Source: Diprion similis (taxonomy: Eukaryota > Arthropoda > Insecta > Hymenoptera > Diprionidae). Taken from it: a DNA stretch of 64,000 bases. The stretch lies in the NCBI RefSeq assembly GCF_021155765.1, contig NC_060114.1, positions 14,889,501 to 14,953,500 on the forward strand. Direction: 5' to 3'. Numbering within the stretch: position 1 is the stretch's first letter; each line of letters opens with the position of its first letter. A program made the position numbers and the translations under genes. Below, piece by piece: positions 41,601 to 53,294 of the stretch. The notes beneath the pieces are model-generated. The model worked only from the letters and a program-made list of their open reading frames with translations, had not been told where the DNA came from and ran no database searches.

Positions 41601-43549
41601 TTAACGAGGGCTATGCATCGTTTGTGGAGTTCCTTTGCGTCGCTCACCTGTTTCCCGAGTACGATATTTGGACCCAGTTCGTTACAGACACGTACATCAA
41701 GGCTCTGGAACTCGACGCGCTCAAAAACAGCCATCCCATTGAGGTCCCTGTCGGACATCCGTCCGAAATTGACGAGATCTTCGATGACATATCTTATAAC
41801 AAAGGTGCCAGTGTGATCCGGATGCTTCACAGCTACATCGGCGATGAAGACTTCAAGAAAGGCATGAGTCTCTACCTCAAGAGACATTCTTATTCCAACG
41901 CTTTGACCGAAGACCTTTGGGCTGCGCTTGAAGAAGCCAGCAGCAAGCCTGTCGGCGCTGTCATGTCAACATGGACCAAGCAGCAAGGATTTCCAGTTTT
42001 GAAGGTCCGTAATGCATTATTATTATGTAAATAGGTATTTGATTAATCGATGAATGAGTTGTTTTCCAGAAATTGAAATATATCAATGAATTTTTTTAGA
42101 CACCTGTAGTTCAACCTATCTTTGAGTAATTATTCATCTGTATAGTACTTCATGTCCAGTTTTAGACGAAAATCAATTCGAAAATAGTTCTTTTTTACCT
42201 GTAGAGTGAAAGTGGAATACAAGTGATGCACACTGGAAGACGGCACATTTATGATTTGAAAAAAAATCAGTATGTAAATTTATAGGATATTTCGAAAGCG
42301 ACACTGTATAACGATCCTTGAACTGCAGGTTGACCAACGGCAGGAGGGAACGTCGCGCGTTCTCTCACTTTCCCAGGAGAGATTTCTTGCCGATGGATCA
42401 AAGGACAAGGAAAAAAGCCTGTGGATGATACCAGTGAGCGTTAGCACGTCGCGGGCACCGCAGGAAGTCGCGATTAGCACGGTAATGAACGAAGCTCAGA
42501 AGGAGATCGTTTTGAATGACGTACCCAAAGGCGCTTGGGTAAAAATCAACCCAGGGACGATCGGGTTTTACAGAACTCGTTACAGCCCCGAAGCACTTTC
42601 CCTCCTCCTTCCCGCCGTCAAAGATCGCACCCTCCCTCCGTTAGACAGACTCGGACTCCTGGACGATCTCTTCGCCATGGTACAAGCCGGCCATGCCTCA
42701 ACGGTCGAGGTTCTACGACTGATGTACGCCTTCCAAGCGGAAGACAATTACACGGTTTGGTCGAGCATTGTTAACAGTCTTGGTAAACTGAGCGTTTTAC
42801 TTTCTCACGTCGATTACGAAGACTCATTCAAGGCCTTTGGACGATCTCTGATGAAGGACATCGGCAGCAAACTGGGCTGGGATCCAAAACCTAACGAGAG
42901 TCATCTGGACACGCTTCTCAGATCCTTGGTGCTGGGGCGCCTGGCCGCGTTGAACGACGCGGAGACGATCGATGAGGCCAAGAAACGCTTCGAGGCTCAT
43001 GTGTCAGGGGTCAAAGTTCTTGCCGCGGATTTACGCAGTCCTGTTTACAGGGCAGTGCTTTCCGTGGGCGGAGCCGATACCTACGCAACGATGCTGAAGT
43101 TGTACAGGGAGGCTGATCTTCACGAAGAGAAAGACCGAATATCGCGAGCCCTGGGCGCGATAAAAGATGAGACACTGCTCAAGCGGGTGCTCGAGTTTGC
43201 GATGAGCAGCGAGGTTCGCGCCCAGGATACGGTCTTCGTTATAATGTCCGTCGCCATGACGTACAAGGGACGGATTTTGGCCTGGACATTTTTCAAGGAC
43301 AACTGGAAGGTACTCATGGACAGGTACGACGGCGGTTTCCTACTCTCAAGACTCGTCAAATTTACGACAGAGAATTTCGCTACCGAGGAAAGCGCTCTAG
43401 AGGTTGAAAAGTTCTTCGCCGATCATCCGACACCGGGGACTGAGAGGACCGTACAGCAAAGCGTGGAAACCATCAGACTGAACGCGGCATGGCTTGCTAG
43501 GGATCGAGAAGCGATAAAATCGTATCTCTCACAATCAGCCTTACCGTAA
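38668..43549 (+). CDS. Psa: Puromycin-sensitive aminopeptidase, M1 family
   Basis: Constitutive exons 38668-39090, 40384-40631, 41141-42004 and 42329-43549 plus one of two alternative exons (40691-40841 or 40885-41035) give 968 residues. Exon 1 ends at GTTGAT|GTGAGT; the joined peptide HVDVKQSIDTVVL matches the family. The catalytic domain has GAMEN (371-375) and zinc motif HELAH-X18-E (His407, His411, Glu430; catalytic Glu408). The SGAMENWG, VTMEWWTHLWLNEG and DRLGLLDDLF stretches are almost identical to NPEPPS. This cytosolic zinc enzyme trims N-terminal residues from peptides and helps clear polyglutamine and neuropeptides. The N-terminal about 95 residues are basic and serine-rich, possibly a mitochondrial or leader extension; a second ATG at about 38961 (MPSAEKKPFRRLP) corresponds to the short cytosolic start of other PSAs. 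Upstream intron 1 is about 1.3 kb. Confidence 0.96.
40691..40841 (+). CDS. Psa: Psa alternative exon A (divergent copy)
   Basis: 151-nt exon with acceptor TTCCAG and donor ATG|GTATGC; entry phase 2 and exit phase 0, identical to exon B. It encodes LSGDEVSCAVTFLCPC then SARMLFPCWDEPSLKAEF and ends FNM. By hand alignment 24 of 50 residues match exon B without gaps. It keeps FPCWDEP but has TFLCPC where exon B has TQFEAT, losing the Gln and Glu that contact the substrate N-terminus in M1 enzymes. The open frame, good splice sites and conserved structural residues argue that it is used rather than a dead duplicate. Confidence 0.85.
40885..41035 (+). CDS. Psa: Psa alternative exon B (canonical copy)
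   Basis: 151-nt exon with acceptor TATTTCAG and donor ATG|GTAAGC. It encodes SKGEDQFAAVTQFEATDARR then CFPCWDEPALKATF and ends LSNM, essentially the standard PSA sequence. It is separated from exon A by 43 nt, which includes the whole intron with its own acceptor tract. Confidence 0.92.
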
Positions 43550-46500
43550 CTCGGAATAAACCGCATTAACACCTAGTCACTTATTTCTTACATCTACGTT
43601 GTTTCGAGAACCTTTTTCTATTACAACGTGTTCAACGTAATTTAGGTTGAATCAAATTGCCAAGACTTCGGTGCATAATAATAGTAATAATAACAATAGT
43701 TATTATTATTTTTACAACTATTTACTAATATCTCAAGGAACGTGCGGGCGTTTTTGCGCCGCGGCCAGTGATTTGGAGAGATATTTAGTTTTATTGTGTT
43801 TCTTTTTTTTTCTGCCAAGGAGAGAGATGGGAAGTCATTTTTTACCTTACAAGTAGTCGAAGGACTCTATTGATGTTACGTTTCGAGTCATACGTGTTTT
43901 CGTATCGACCAACGTTCGCCCCTTTACTTAATTTTTTCTAAACTCCAAACGGCAAGTCATGTCCGGTTTCCTTTACACTACGTGAAAATCGTCTGGAAAA
44001 TGTTTGTCCTTTGTCTTTAGTAAAATTCCGAAGAAACGACGTATCTTCAACTAGGGAGGAGCGGATTTATCCATCTGTGTATAGATAATAACTGGTTTAA
44101 ATATACTTCTTCATATCTGAGTCCGAATATTCAATTACCAAAACAATATTTTGAAGCCGAGACATCGTTTTTATTTTAGTCCGGGCCAAAAGACTAATAT
44201 TTTGCCATTATGACACTCGCCGCTCAGATGGACCAATGCAACACCGAAATTATTTAAAGCAATATCTAATAAAACACCCTTGTATCAGTTATAACACGGT
44301 TTGAAAAAAAAAGACAAAAAAAACACCGTCAAGACACGACAGACAGATACACGAAAAACGCGACAATTAAAGAAATATGCATGGGAATCATCCTCAAACT
44401 GTTTTACGAGATGAATGATTTTGAACAAATGAAGAAGTGACTGTGAACCTTTCCCGTTTTCGTTGAAATATTGCGTCATTTTGAATAATTTGCAGCTCTA
44501 CTGATCGAGATGCTGTGTAAAGAAATCGATTGCAATGGTCCCAAGTCGTCGAGAGGAAAATACGGAATACGATTTCAAAATATTTAAGAAATCCTCATCT
44601 TTATTCACAACAGTTGGTATTGGGATACTTCAGTGGGTACAGCCTCGTAATGGTATTTCATTTGCCTAAACGGATGGACATGACCCAAATGTGGGAAAAC
44701 GTTTAATTCGATGATTCGATAGGGTGTATACGGACGATTTATTTTTCGACCGAAAACGATTAAGAATAATCTCAATTCGCTGTGATCAACGCTCCAAAAG
44801 TTACAGTCGAAAAACTGAGAAATCTCGTCGTATTTTCCTGTCAAATTCATTCGATGATTTAAATTAAATTTAACGGAAAAACAGCACATTTCTAACGTAT
44901 CTGCAACTTTATCGAGTACTTGAGAGATCATTCGAAGTATTGAAAAATTCAAAATCTTCTATCATTGCAGGGATGTAGAATTGAAAAATATATAAAATCT
45001 CAAATCAAACCTTCGCAAAAGGCTTTAGAGATTTGTATCTTTCTACCGCTGGCTTTATTTGCTAGTTTTAATTTTTCTCATCGTTTCTTTTTATTTCGAT
45101 TTCTGTTTACACTGCCGGTGACGTAACAGCTTGGCGTCGCAGCGACTTATTAAACGCGATAAGCGTCACGAGTAGTATCATATTTCTAACGAGGGATGTG
45201 TTTATTGTTTATACAGTAATTACGTACGTCTAGCCTTATATCTCGGTAGAGTTGAGTGAGTAGTCTCTCGAAATGCACTTCGCCGTTTAAAACAGGCTCC
45301 AAGTGCGGCGGACCTTAACTTACAGTCGAGTCGTCTCGTCATCCCGCAAGAAGTGGAAGAAGAAGAAGTTGTTTATCTTAACGTAAAATATTAGTTTTCG
45401 ATAAGATATTACTAACTACGACGCCTATTAGTCACGCATAACTTGCCTGGCACACGTGCAGAGAAAAGCCATGTAAAAATTCAAGCTTCACTCAATATAT
45501 GTTTCCTCACCCGTGCATACACCCAAGTATACCGCAATGTGTTAGGCAATATCTGTACGAAGTCATGTTGTACCATCAGAAGAAGCATCGCTTCACGCCT
45601 TAGATACCGCAGCCGATTATACGCCTGTGAACCCTCGACTGTGGGATTCGCCGGATATGTTTCATTCATTGGTTCATTCATACATAGATACTGATGACGC
45701 ACAATATCGTCTCTCTATTCCCCAATGACGAAAACCAGACATTACAGAACCCTCCAAGAGGATTGCTGAACGCAGCAGGACGCGAATTGTGTTTCATTGA
45801 TCGATTCTACGCGACTCCCGCAACGGGAAGAAGGTATGTTTAGGTTAAAATTACTACGTCACGTGGGAATTGTTCAGAATTCGAAAGCCGGAAATAGTCT
45901 GAGAACATGATTAAAAATTGGAAATTCAAGACCATGTAAATATGTCTGAGTTTCATTAAACGTGTCCAAGTGAAGTGCGTAACTATTACGGATTACGTAT
46001 AATCGTATCCGACCTCTAGATCACGGACAATGCCGAAACTTCTATTTGGTAATGAATAATCTGAATGATTCAAAACGAGGATAAACGTAGTCCGTTTAAT
46101 ACATCGATCGAACCCTGCCGTTAGCTGGATTGGCCGAGGGGAAGAGCAACTTTTAATCAAACGATAAATTGTCATTCCTTATACGTGCGTAACGAGGAAC
46201 AATGGCGACTGTGCGCAATCAGTGCGAAGGGTAATCGACATTTCGCGAGCTTGAGAGTGTCTGCGAACAATTCCGGCACCCGCTGCACCCACCAGCAACG
46301 AGTTTCACCCTCGCAGAACGAGCCCTAAAATCCTTGTAGATATTCATACATATTCGACAATGGCGGCGTTCCCTCGCCCTAAAAAAGGACCCGCCACCCC
46401 TTGGTATGAATAGGAAGTGGAAGTAGATTGGAGTGGCGAGGCGGAAACTTGGGGTGTCTCGGCTGTCCTATCGTCATCGGCCGATTCCCAGTTGCCGCGT

Positions 46501-48023
46501 GGAAACCTCGCCGCCCCCGCGTTCCCAAGCCGGGTTTTCCGAGACCCGCGCAACGCGCACGCGACTCGGAACTCGGATCAATACCGACCCAGGCGTTCGG
46601 TTCCGCGCAGCTGGATAATTACAAGAGTAAAGAAAAGTAGAAGCGAATGAATGCTTGGCTCGTCGACCATCGAGCAGCGCGAATTTTGCAACATAAATGT
46701 ATAGGATCATCTACCGCAGCTGTTGTTTTATTCTACGATTACGCGTTGCACAGTTTGCCTGAAATGTTCTGATGAATTTTCATTAGAAAACCAAAAAGGT
46801 GATCAGATTTGCGTCGAATGATTTGTAAACGATATGATTGTTGGTATTTTTTTTCCATCGGTGCAGAGCGCGTTTCTATTATTCGATATGCACTGATACG
46901 AGGTACAAAAAAGGTCACGTGATGGTCAATTTAATTGACAAACAACTGAACGCATTACATGACGAACGGATAATGGTCGATAAGAGTCGACGAGAAAAAA
47001 GAATCGATTTAATTGAAAAATATTATTGTTAGATATGAAAAAAAGCAACAGGATTGATAAAAAAAATGGATAACGTACACATTATGCACACGTAATGTTG
47101 TTGGACACGATTGAGTTTATTATTATATTATTCATTCATTCGATGTGAGACGCAAACAAATCGTTTCACTCTTCGCAATGACCGCATGTTATATATTTAC
47201 ACTTGTATATAATTATTTTCATTTTTCATTTTTTTTTCTATATCAAGTTTCCTTTTTTTTGTCGTTTGCTATTATTATACTTTTTGTTCTCAGTCTTTGT
47301 AAATATACACTATAATAGAGTAGGTTTCTTTTCTCTTCTTCTTCTTATAAACGTAATAGTAATGACAATAATAATAATGATCATATTACAATAATTAATA
47401 TTAATAATAATTTTTTTATTTTTATTCCTTTAATATCTAAACAATGAAATAAAATTATGGAGAGTCAATAACGTGACGATAAAAATTTGTTGAAGAAAAA
47501 AAAAAAAGAAAAGAAAAAGAAAAAACTATCGCTTGTTTCAAAGAATAATAATAATAATAGTCAATAATAATATTAATAATCAATAATAATCGATAATATT
47601 AGTGAAAACAACATAACGTAAATTTATATTGCGTGTCAGTGTATGGTTTTTTTTTTTGTTTTTTTTTTTTTACTAAATTGGCCAGTGTCTAATAGTAATA
47701 ATAATCATAGTATTCACGAAAAATGGAATAAAACAAAATTCCGTTACTATCATGCTTTCGTGCGTATAGAGTAAGCAGGTATATGTATGTAGGTACAAGT
47801 CCATGTACAGGACTATCTTCAACGGCAGAGGTAATAAAAATGACCTATTATACGAGTACATCTCTGTGTATATCAATAACAGGTATGTTCGTCGGTTTAG
47901 TTCTTCTTCCATTTCTCTGAACGTGTGTGTATGTCTGTGTGTGTTTCGGGTCGGGCGGGGTGGGGGTGTCTCTTTTTCTTACAACTGAGGAATGACGATG
48001 AGTAATATATGAGTATATATACG

Positions 48024-48054
<31 letters not shown>

Positions 48055-48162
48055 TATATTTATGTACAGTATTTACACTCCCTGAGCACCGCAGTGTCGC
48101 CGTAACGCTTGCGTGCGTGCTTGAACGAGACAAGATCTTTAGGGATTGTCTTTTCGCGTCCG
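43550..48162. other. Psa 3' UTR, intergenic DNA and emc 3' UTR
   Basis: No coding gene recognised. AATAAA lies at 43555-43560 directly after the Psa stop and again near 44270. A CpG-rich patch lies around 46360-46620. The right end is AT-rich with T runs, ATT repeats (47525-47600) and a TA/TATG repeat (48008-48060), and probably forms the long emc 3' UTR on the minus strand. Two Su(H)-like sites are noted at 44690 and 45862. Confidence 0.45.
48008..48060. repeat. TA-rich repeat with palindromic arms
   Basis: GAGTATATATACGTATATATATATATATGTATATATACATA-type run; self-complementary, in the presumed emc 3' UTR. Confidence 0.8.
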
Positions 48163-48239
48163 TCACCGTTCGGAAATTTCGGACGACGTTGTTTCCGTCG
48201 TCGTAACGATGAGACTCTGGGTCGATGCGGGAACCATCA

Positions 48240-48270
<31 letters not shown>

Positions 48271-48615
48271 GTTGGAAAGCGGCTGTAAAGGCTGACGTTG
48301 TTGTTGTTGTTGTTGTTGCTGTTGCTGCTGTTGCGAGTGCTGCTGTTGTTGTTGCTGGTTTTCAGGCGCGTTCGTCTCCTCGAGGGTCGTTTGCAGGTCG
48401 CATATGTACTCGATCACCCTCTGTATGACTTCCAGTTTCGAGAGCTTCCTCTTCCTCGGCATGTCCGGCACGAGCGATCTCAGCTTTGTTAGATAAGCCG
48501 CGACCTCCTCCGCTTCCATATCTCTTCGGCTACCGTTCAGGCCCAAACCATTGTGCAGGACCCCGCGGCTGGGCGGCACTCTTCCTCCAACCGGACTCAC
48601 CACCATCGCCTTCAT
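48163..48615 (-). CDS. emc: Id-type helix-loop-helix inhibitor, extra macrochaetae
   Basis: A single open exon of 150 residues with an ATG start and TGA stop. Residues about 36-76 form the helix-loop-helix: YLTKLRSLVPDMPRKRKLSK then LEVIQRVIEYICDLQ, the Id/emc family signature. No basic DNA-binding region precedes it, so the protein should sequester proneural and E-protein bHLH factors (Achaete, Scute, Daughterless) in inactive dimers; in flies it restrains bristle and neural fate and acts in wing and ovary. The C-terminal half is low-complexity: two polyglutamine runs (about 86-106), then nine threonines from an ACG repeat. The conserved tail RQPLQPL recalls fly emc. A possible donor (GAACG|GTGACG) near the stop codon leaves open a second exon. 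Confidence 0.88.
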
Positions 48616-50139
48616 TGTGTTCTATCAACTGCTGTTTTGTTCCTCTTTTTCCTTCTTCTCCTTGCCGCGGTTTTTTCGCCGGCACCAGACTCTCAGTCAC
48701 CTCTGTACACCCGCGATCGCTTATATTTACTTGTCTATCCTTGTATGCTATATCCGCGTTACGTAAATGCAGGAACAGGTGCAAACTGATATATATTTTT
48801 ACACCGCGTCACCAATCGCGCGCACTCACGCAAACACGGTCTGTTTCTCTCTCTCTCTCTCTCTCTCTTCGCCTCTTCACTGTCACTCGCCCCCGACTTG
48901 CTCGGGTATTGATTTCTCACGGTTAGACCTGCACCGCGACTTCGCCTTCTCTTCTCTCCTTCCCTTCTTCCTTCCTACGTTCCTGCAAGTTCGATGACTG
49001 CTGGATAATATATCCTTCTTGACGAACACTCCGGTTTACAGTAAATATATCCTGCACTATCTTTGCTGTCACACAACGGACAATTAATGACACTTATCAC
49101 GCACCGTAATTGTGTGATTTAATACTGCAACGACGATAATCCTTACGCTTCGTTACACTTGCTACTTGCCAATCCGATCCTCTTGGTTTATATCCTGCTA
49201 ATTTTCCTTGTAAAATACGTGTTTATGATTACAGTTATTACTATTATTATTACTTCTACTATTACTCTGTAACTCTCTTACACTTTCTCTACAATTTCAA
49301 CAACAACGTCGCACGAATCTGCTGTGTTATAATTCACAATGTTTCGGTTGTTTATTTTATTGTTTTTGTTTTTTTTATCCTTTACTCAATCGGATCGTTT
49401 ATTCCGCCACCAGGCGCCTCGAGCCGGTTTATTTTCTCTGCACAATGAACGATTTCACGTCGTAGCCGTGTCGCCGCGTTCTGTCGAAGAATTCGACTTC
49501 TTCTACTCGACGACAAAAACTCACTTGCGACACGCGCTGCGCCTGCAGATCGAAGTCGACTAGCCTCCGCCCCTCACCTTCGGCCTTATATACTCGCCTC
49601 CCTCCCTTGGCCCGTTACCCTTCCCCGCGCCCTGCACCGAATGCCTGACGCCGCCAACGTCGTGTCGCCGTACCGCGCCTTTACTTCTTCAACGGCGCAA
49701 TCGTTGCACGAGTTACCCGCACACAGGCGCACACAAACGTATTCGTGCAATGCCAGCGACGGCATCGAACCGGCGCTTGAGCCGCGGCTTCAAGCTAATT
49801 GCGAATCGTTCATTCGCCCGTAAACGGTCGCTCGATTTTTCCGCCCCGGTTTACCATCTAGATCGCCATTTTCAAATGTCTATCGCCTATGGCAGAAGGC
49901 ATACGCTTGTCTGTTCGTTAATTAAAGTTCCCAGTTGCTCATAATTGTTTTGGAATTAGAACCGAAATGTGGTTTCTTTTTTGTAGAAATTTTACGTATT
50001 TGTGATCGACGTATCGTTTGATGTTTGTTCTCCTGTCACTTGCGTCGACGTTAGTCATTGGTACATGAAATTTGCTTAGAAACGAAACTCGTTCTATTAT
50101 TGATTCCAAAAAAATTGTGAGCATTGCTGTACAGTTTTT
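48616..50139. other. emc 5' UTR and promoter region
   Basis: This includes a CT repeat (about 48847-48869), a Su(H)-like site at 48913-48921 and a TATA box at 49585-49594, all consistent with emc transcription on the minus strand. A plus-strand ORF at 49339-49563 looks like a signal peptide but is T-rich sequence antisense to this UTR. Confidence 0.5.
49585..49594 (-). promoter_or_regulatory. Candidate TATA box for emc
   Basis: On the minus strand GTATATAAGG lies in a GC-rich context, about 975 bases upstream of the emc start codon; transcription would begin near 49555-49560. The 1-kb leader would be unusually long unless it contains an intron. Confidence 0.45.
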
Positions 50140-50280
50140 GGCTAACTTGTTCGCGGTCCGAAACAAAACGCGAGTTCAGTTCTATACGAATTATGTGACA
50201 ATGAAGCCGATTCAGTCACTGTCACATAATTCGTATAGAACTGAACTCCCATTTCGTTTCGGATCGAAAACCAGTTAGCC
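50140..50280. mobile_element. Foldback element with a perfect 29-bp inner stem
   Basis: Left arm 50140-50200 and right arm 50220-50280. The inner 29 bases are perfectly complementary (for example TTCAGTTCTATACGAATTAT), the outer 30 are imperfect, starting GGCTAACT and ending AGTTAGCC. Loop is 19 bases. No coding capacity; open frames here merely read the two arms. Target duplications not obvious. Confidence 0.75.
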
Positions 50281-52996
50281 GGAATATACAAGACATTTAT
50301 GAATTTTACTCGTACATCCACTGTAACCCAGTGCAATGGGAAACTGTTCGCCAAACTTATTCCATTTTATTTTCTAACGCACCATCGAGTGGATGGATCA
50401 ACAGAAGAAGAACGGTACACCACGTAACACTATCGGCTCGTTATAAATATCGAGCTGTGACAGCAAATGAGGCTGCGCAATTCGCGCTTGAATCCTTTGC
50501 TAGTCGGGGGTGTTGATGCCCTCGGGGCGGGTCCCTGGACGAGTGAGGGGAATGCCGAAGAAGGTCGGTCGGTCGGCGAAGGGGGGAGGCCAAGTCGAAC
50601 GTCCGGCGGCGCCAGCCAGTGGCGATCGGCAACCACTTGCGTGACGTGACGCTCTCCTCTCACATACCTACCTACCTACCTACCTTCCTATGTAGGTATG
50701 TACGTGGGGAAAACGCGTCGCAGGTTTATGCAGACGCATATACGTGTGCACTGCGTGTCGTGCATGCGAGCTCCAATGAGGCTTACTTCACTCTGCATAG
50801 GCGTGTGTGTGCAGGGCGAGCAGTCGAGATACTCTTACACATACAATGCGTGCATAGGCGAGGTACAATAAACACGCGTGTCGAGTACTCCAAGTCGTGT
50901 TGTGCAGCGTGAACCTACGACACGCAACGACGTGTGTGATTTCTTCGCTTTGCACGCCTTGCATTGACTCGAATGAGAATGACTCGCGCCTCTCACAGTC
51001 TCGGCAGCTATAACGCTCTACGGCCTTCCCCAGTTAGCGATAGTTCCACTACTACCACACTCCAATTCTCCGCGATCCAACACCTCGTTATCGCTGCTGT
51101 ATGCACTGGTACAGTTTGCTCTGTACCGGGGCAGGAACTGCGTTATTACTTAATTAGTTTATGCACGTGGTATCATGTGCGTAAGGTATAAAGAGAAGTG
51201 CAATAGCTGTGCACACATGTCAATCGTGCATTGTATACATATAATTTATATCGTTAGCCGATTTGTGATTGATCGTATCGAGGTTTATAACCGATACTAT
51301 TTTTCTCTATTATGTCTTACAATTAGATGCGTTTTTTAGTTTCAAATCCATTTTCATATCGTACAAGTCTATTAGAGACCAAATTATTGTTAATTCATTC
51401 ACCGCTTGAAAACTGAAATATTGTTTAGTTTCTTCTTTTTTTTTAGTGCACTTTATGTATCGCGAAGTTCAACACGTTTCGCTTCAATTTTTGATCCGAA
51501 TATTTTCTTTTTCCCCTCGAGTGCAGACCGTCTGATATTGTGGTATGTTATACGCGGCTTCGTTTACACCGGCTCCAGCGATAAGATTATTTCGTTTTAT
51601 TTCTTTCTCTTTTCTTTTGACCCCTTTTTAATGGGGTGCATCGATGTATACACACACACGCATACGTATGCACCTATGTTCATGTCATAAGTATTGTATG
51701 TTTAATCGCACGCCTCCGGCTTATGCAGGGTATATTATACCACATCTATACACATTATTACAGTGTATATGCTAGCCTGTATGCATATCGCGGATGTTTA
51801 CCGTCTTACATATGTATATATGAATGAATATTCCCATTGATAAACACCTGCAGCGTTTCACCCGAGAATGTGTGTGTGTGTGTTTTTTTTAAATTTCTTT
51901 ATTTTTTTCATTATATCCATAAGGTGCGTATATGGACACAGTTGCGTAACAATTTTACGAGCGTGTATATGTATATATGCACATACGGTGTGTACATGTG
52001 TATTTCTTATACCAAACCGTGATTTACGCGGTGGTTGAAAAATTTCCTGTGTATCATATATGTGTACGTATTGGTATATGCGTGATATATGTATACAGGT
52101 GCGCGATAAAGAAAGGTAAAAAAACTAATTATACGCAAGAAGAAGACGGTGAAGAGAAACTTGGCGCACGTGTGCAGATGCAAACTTGCGTCAAGGAAGT
52201 AGGAAAATAAAAATGAGTAATCCGTGAGGGATCGAAGCTGCAAGGAGCGAGGCCGGCTCGGCTCGTGCCTCGATCTAAAAACTCTACTCCGACAGCATAA
52301 TATGATGATGTATCGCTGACGATGATGAATATAAAGGAGCGAAACACGTGTGCGTATATACATAGAATATGCATATGTAAGAAGGTGCAGGCGGGAAATC
52401 AGAACCGTGCAGCATCAAAAGGTAGAAATTTAACTGTCGCCTTGCCCGCCTAACGTGTCGGCGAGCCGTCGACTTACGCCCTTTATTTTCACATACGCGT
52501 TGTCGATATTTATGAATGATTCATGGTGCGTGAACGTGTGGCGTCTATACGCGTCGTGAGCCTAATATCAAAACTCATGTCCGCACGCCGCGATTCTTTT
52601 TATTATACATACGACGTATTCTGTGGATATATATACATGTACATACGTATATACCTATTTAATTTATCATTGTTACTTCTCGATACACGTAACATCGGTT
52701 AATTGTCATTACATTATATCGAGAGGGGGGTTTTCAGAGTCCATACAGTAAACAAGTACAGACGTCAAGAAGAAAAAGAAGATTAAGAATCGAGGAAATT
52801 ATTTATTCGTATTTGTGTATAAATTATTTATCTGGCTGTCACGCAGGTGTTATAATGTTATAGGTGTATATATATGTATGTGTACGCCTGTGTTTGTTCA
52901 TGTTAGACTTCAATCGCTGCACAATAATGATAGATTGTTTCTCACCTTATTAAATACTCGCGGTAGGTATGTGATGTATAAATGCGTATATATGCA
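50281..52996. other. Gene-poor region upstream of emc
   Basis: No coding gene recognised. A GC-rich block at about 50500-50660 contains GGTCGGTCGGTCGG, followed by a CCTA repeat (50665-50702) and many TATG/CATA tracts. It may hold emc enhancers, but nothing in it is specific enough to call. Confidence 0.4.
50665..50702. repeat. CCTA tetranucleotide repeat with inverted tail
   Basis: TACCTACCTACCTACC repeat followed by TATGTAGGTATGTA, which can pair back with it. Confidence 0.8.
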
Positions 52997-53294
52997 TATA
53001 TACCCTGTGTCCGTGAGAAAAGTGCGCACATTACGCGCGTGCGTCAAGTCCTTCGAATTTTATTGGCCGACAGTTATCGCCTGATTGAGCAGCCGACGAA
53101 ATACCAATCGCGACTGTCAGAAAATATCCCTAGGAGTCCACAGCTAAAGGTCAGCTGCTAGGGACATTTTTTGATACACGCGATTGGTATTTCGTTGGCT
53201 GCTCAATCAGTCGATAACTGTCGGCCAATGAAATTCGAAGGACTTGACGCACGCGCGTAACGTGCGCACTTTTCTCACGGACACATGGTATATA
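52997..53294. mobile_element. Long near-perfect inverted-repeat element (298 bp)
   Basis: The ends are TATATACCCTGTGTCC and, inverted, TATATACCATGTGTCC. Arms of about 130 bases match with only around ten differences by eye: GTGAGAAAAGTGCGCAC, GCGTGCGTCAAGTCCTTCG, TTGGCCGACAGTTATCG and GCTGCTCAATCAG-type blocks are shared. The centre (CCCTAGGAGTCC ... CAGCTGCTAGGG) is also partly palindromic. No coding frame. The TATA at both ends may be the target duplication. Confidence 0.85.

Noticed and set aside
44605-44952. Minus-strand open frame of 115 codons between Psa and emc
   Set aside because: It lacks an ATG at its first codon, shows no recognisable domain, and frames of this length are expected by chance in AT-rich DNA of this size. 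RNA-seq would decide.
49339-49563. Plus-strand ORF with a signal-peptide-like start (MFRLFILLFLFFLSF) upstream of emc
   Set aside because: The hydrophobic part is T-rich low-complexity DNA antisense to the presumed emc 5' UTR, and the remainder shows no family resemblance or splice continuation.
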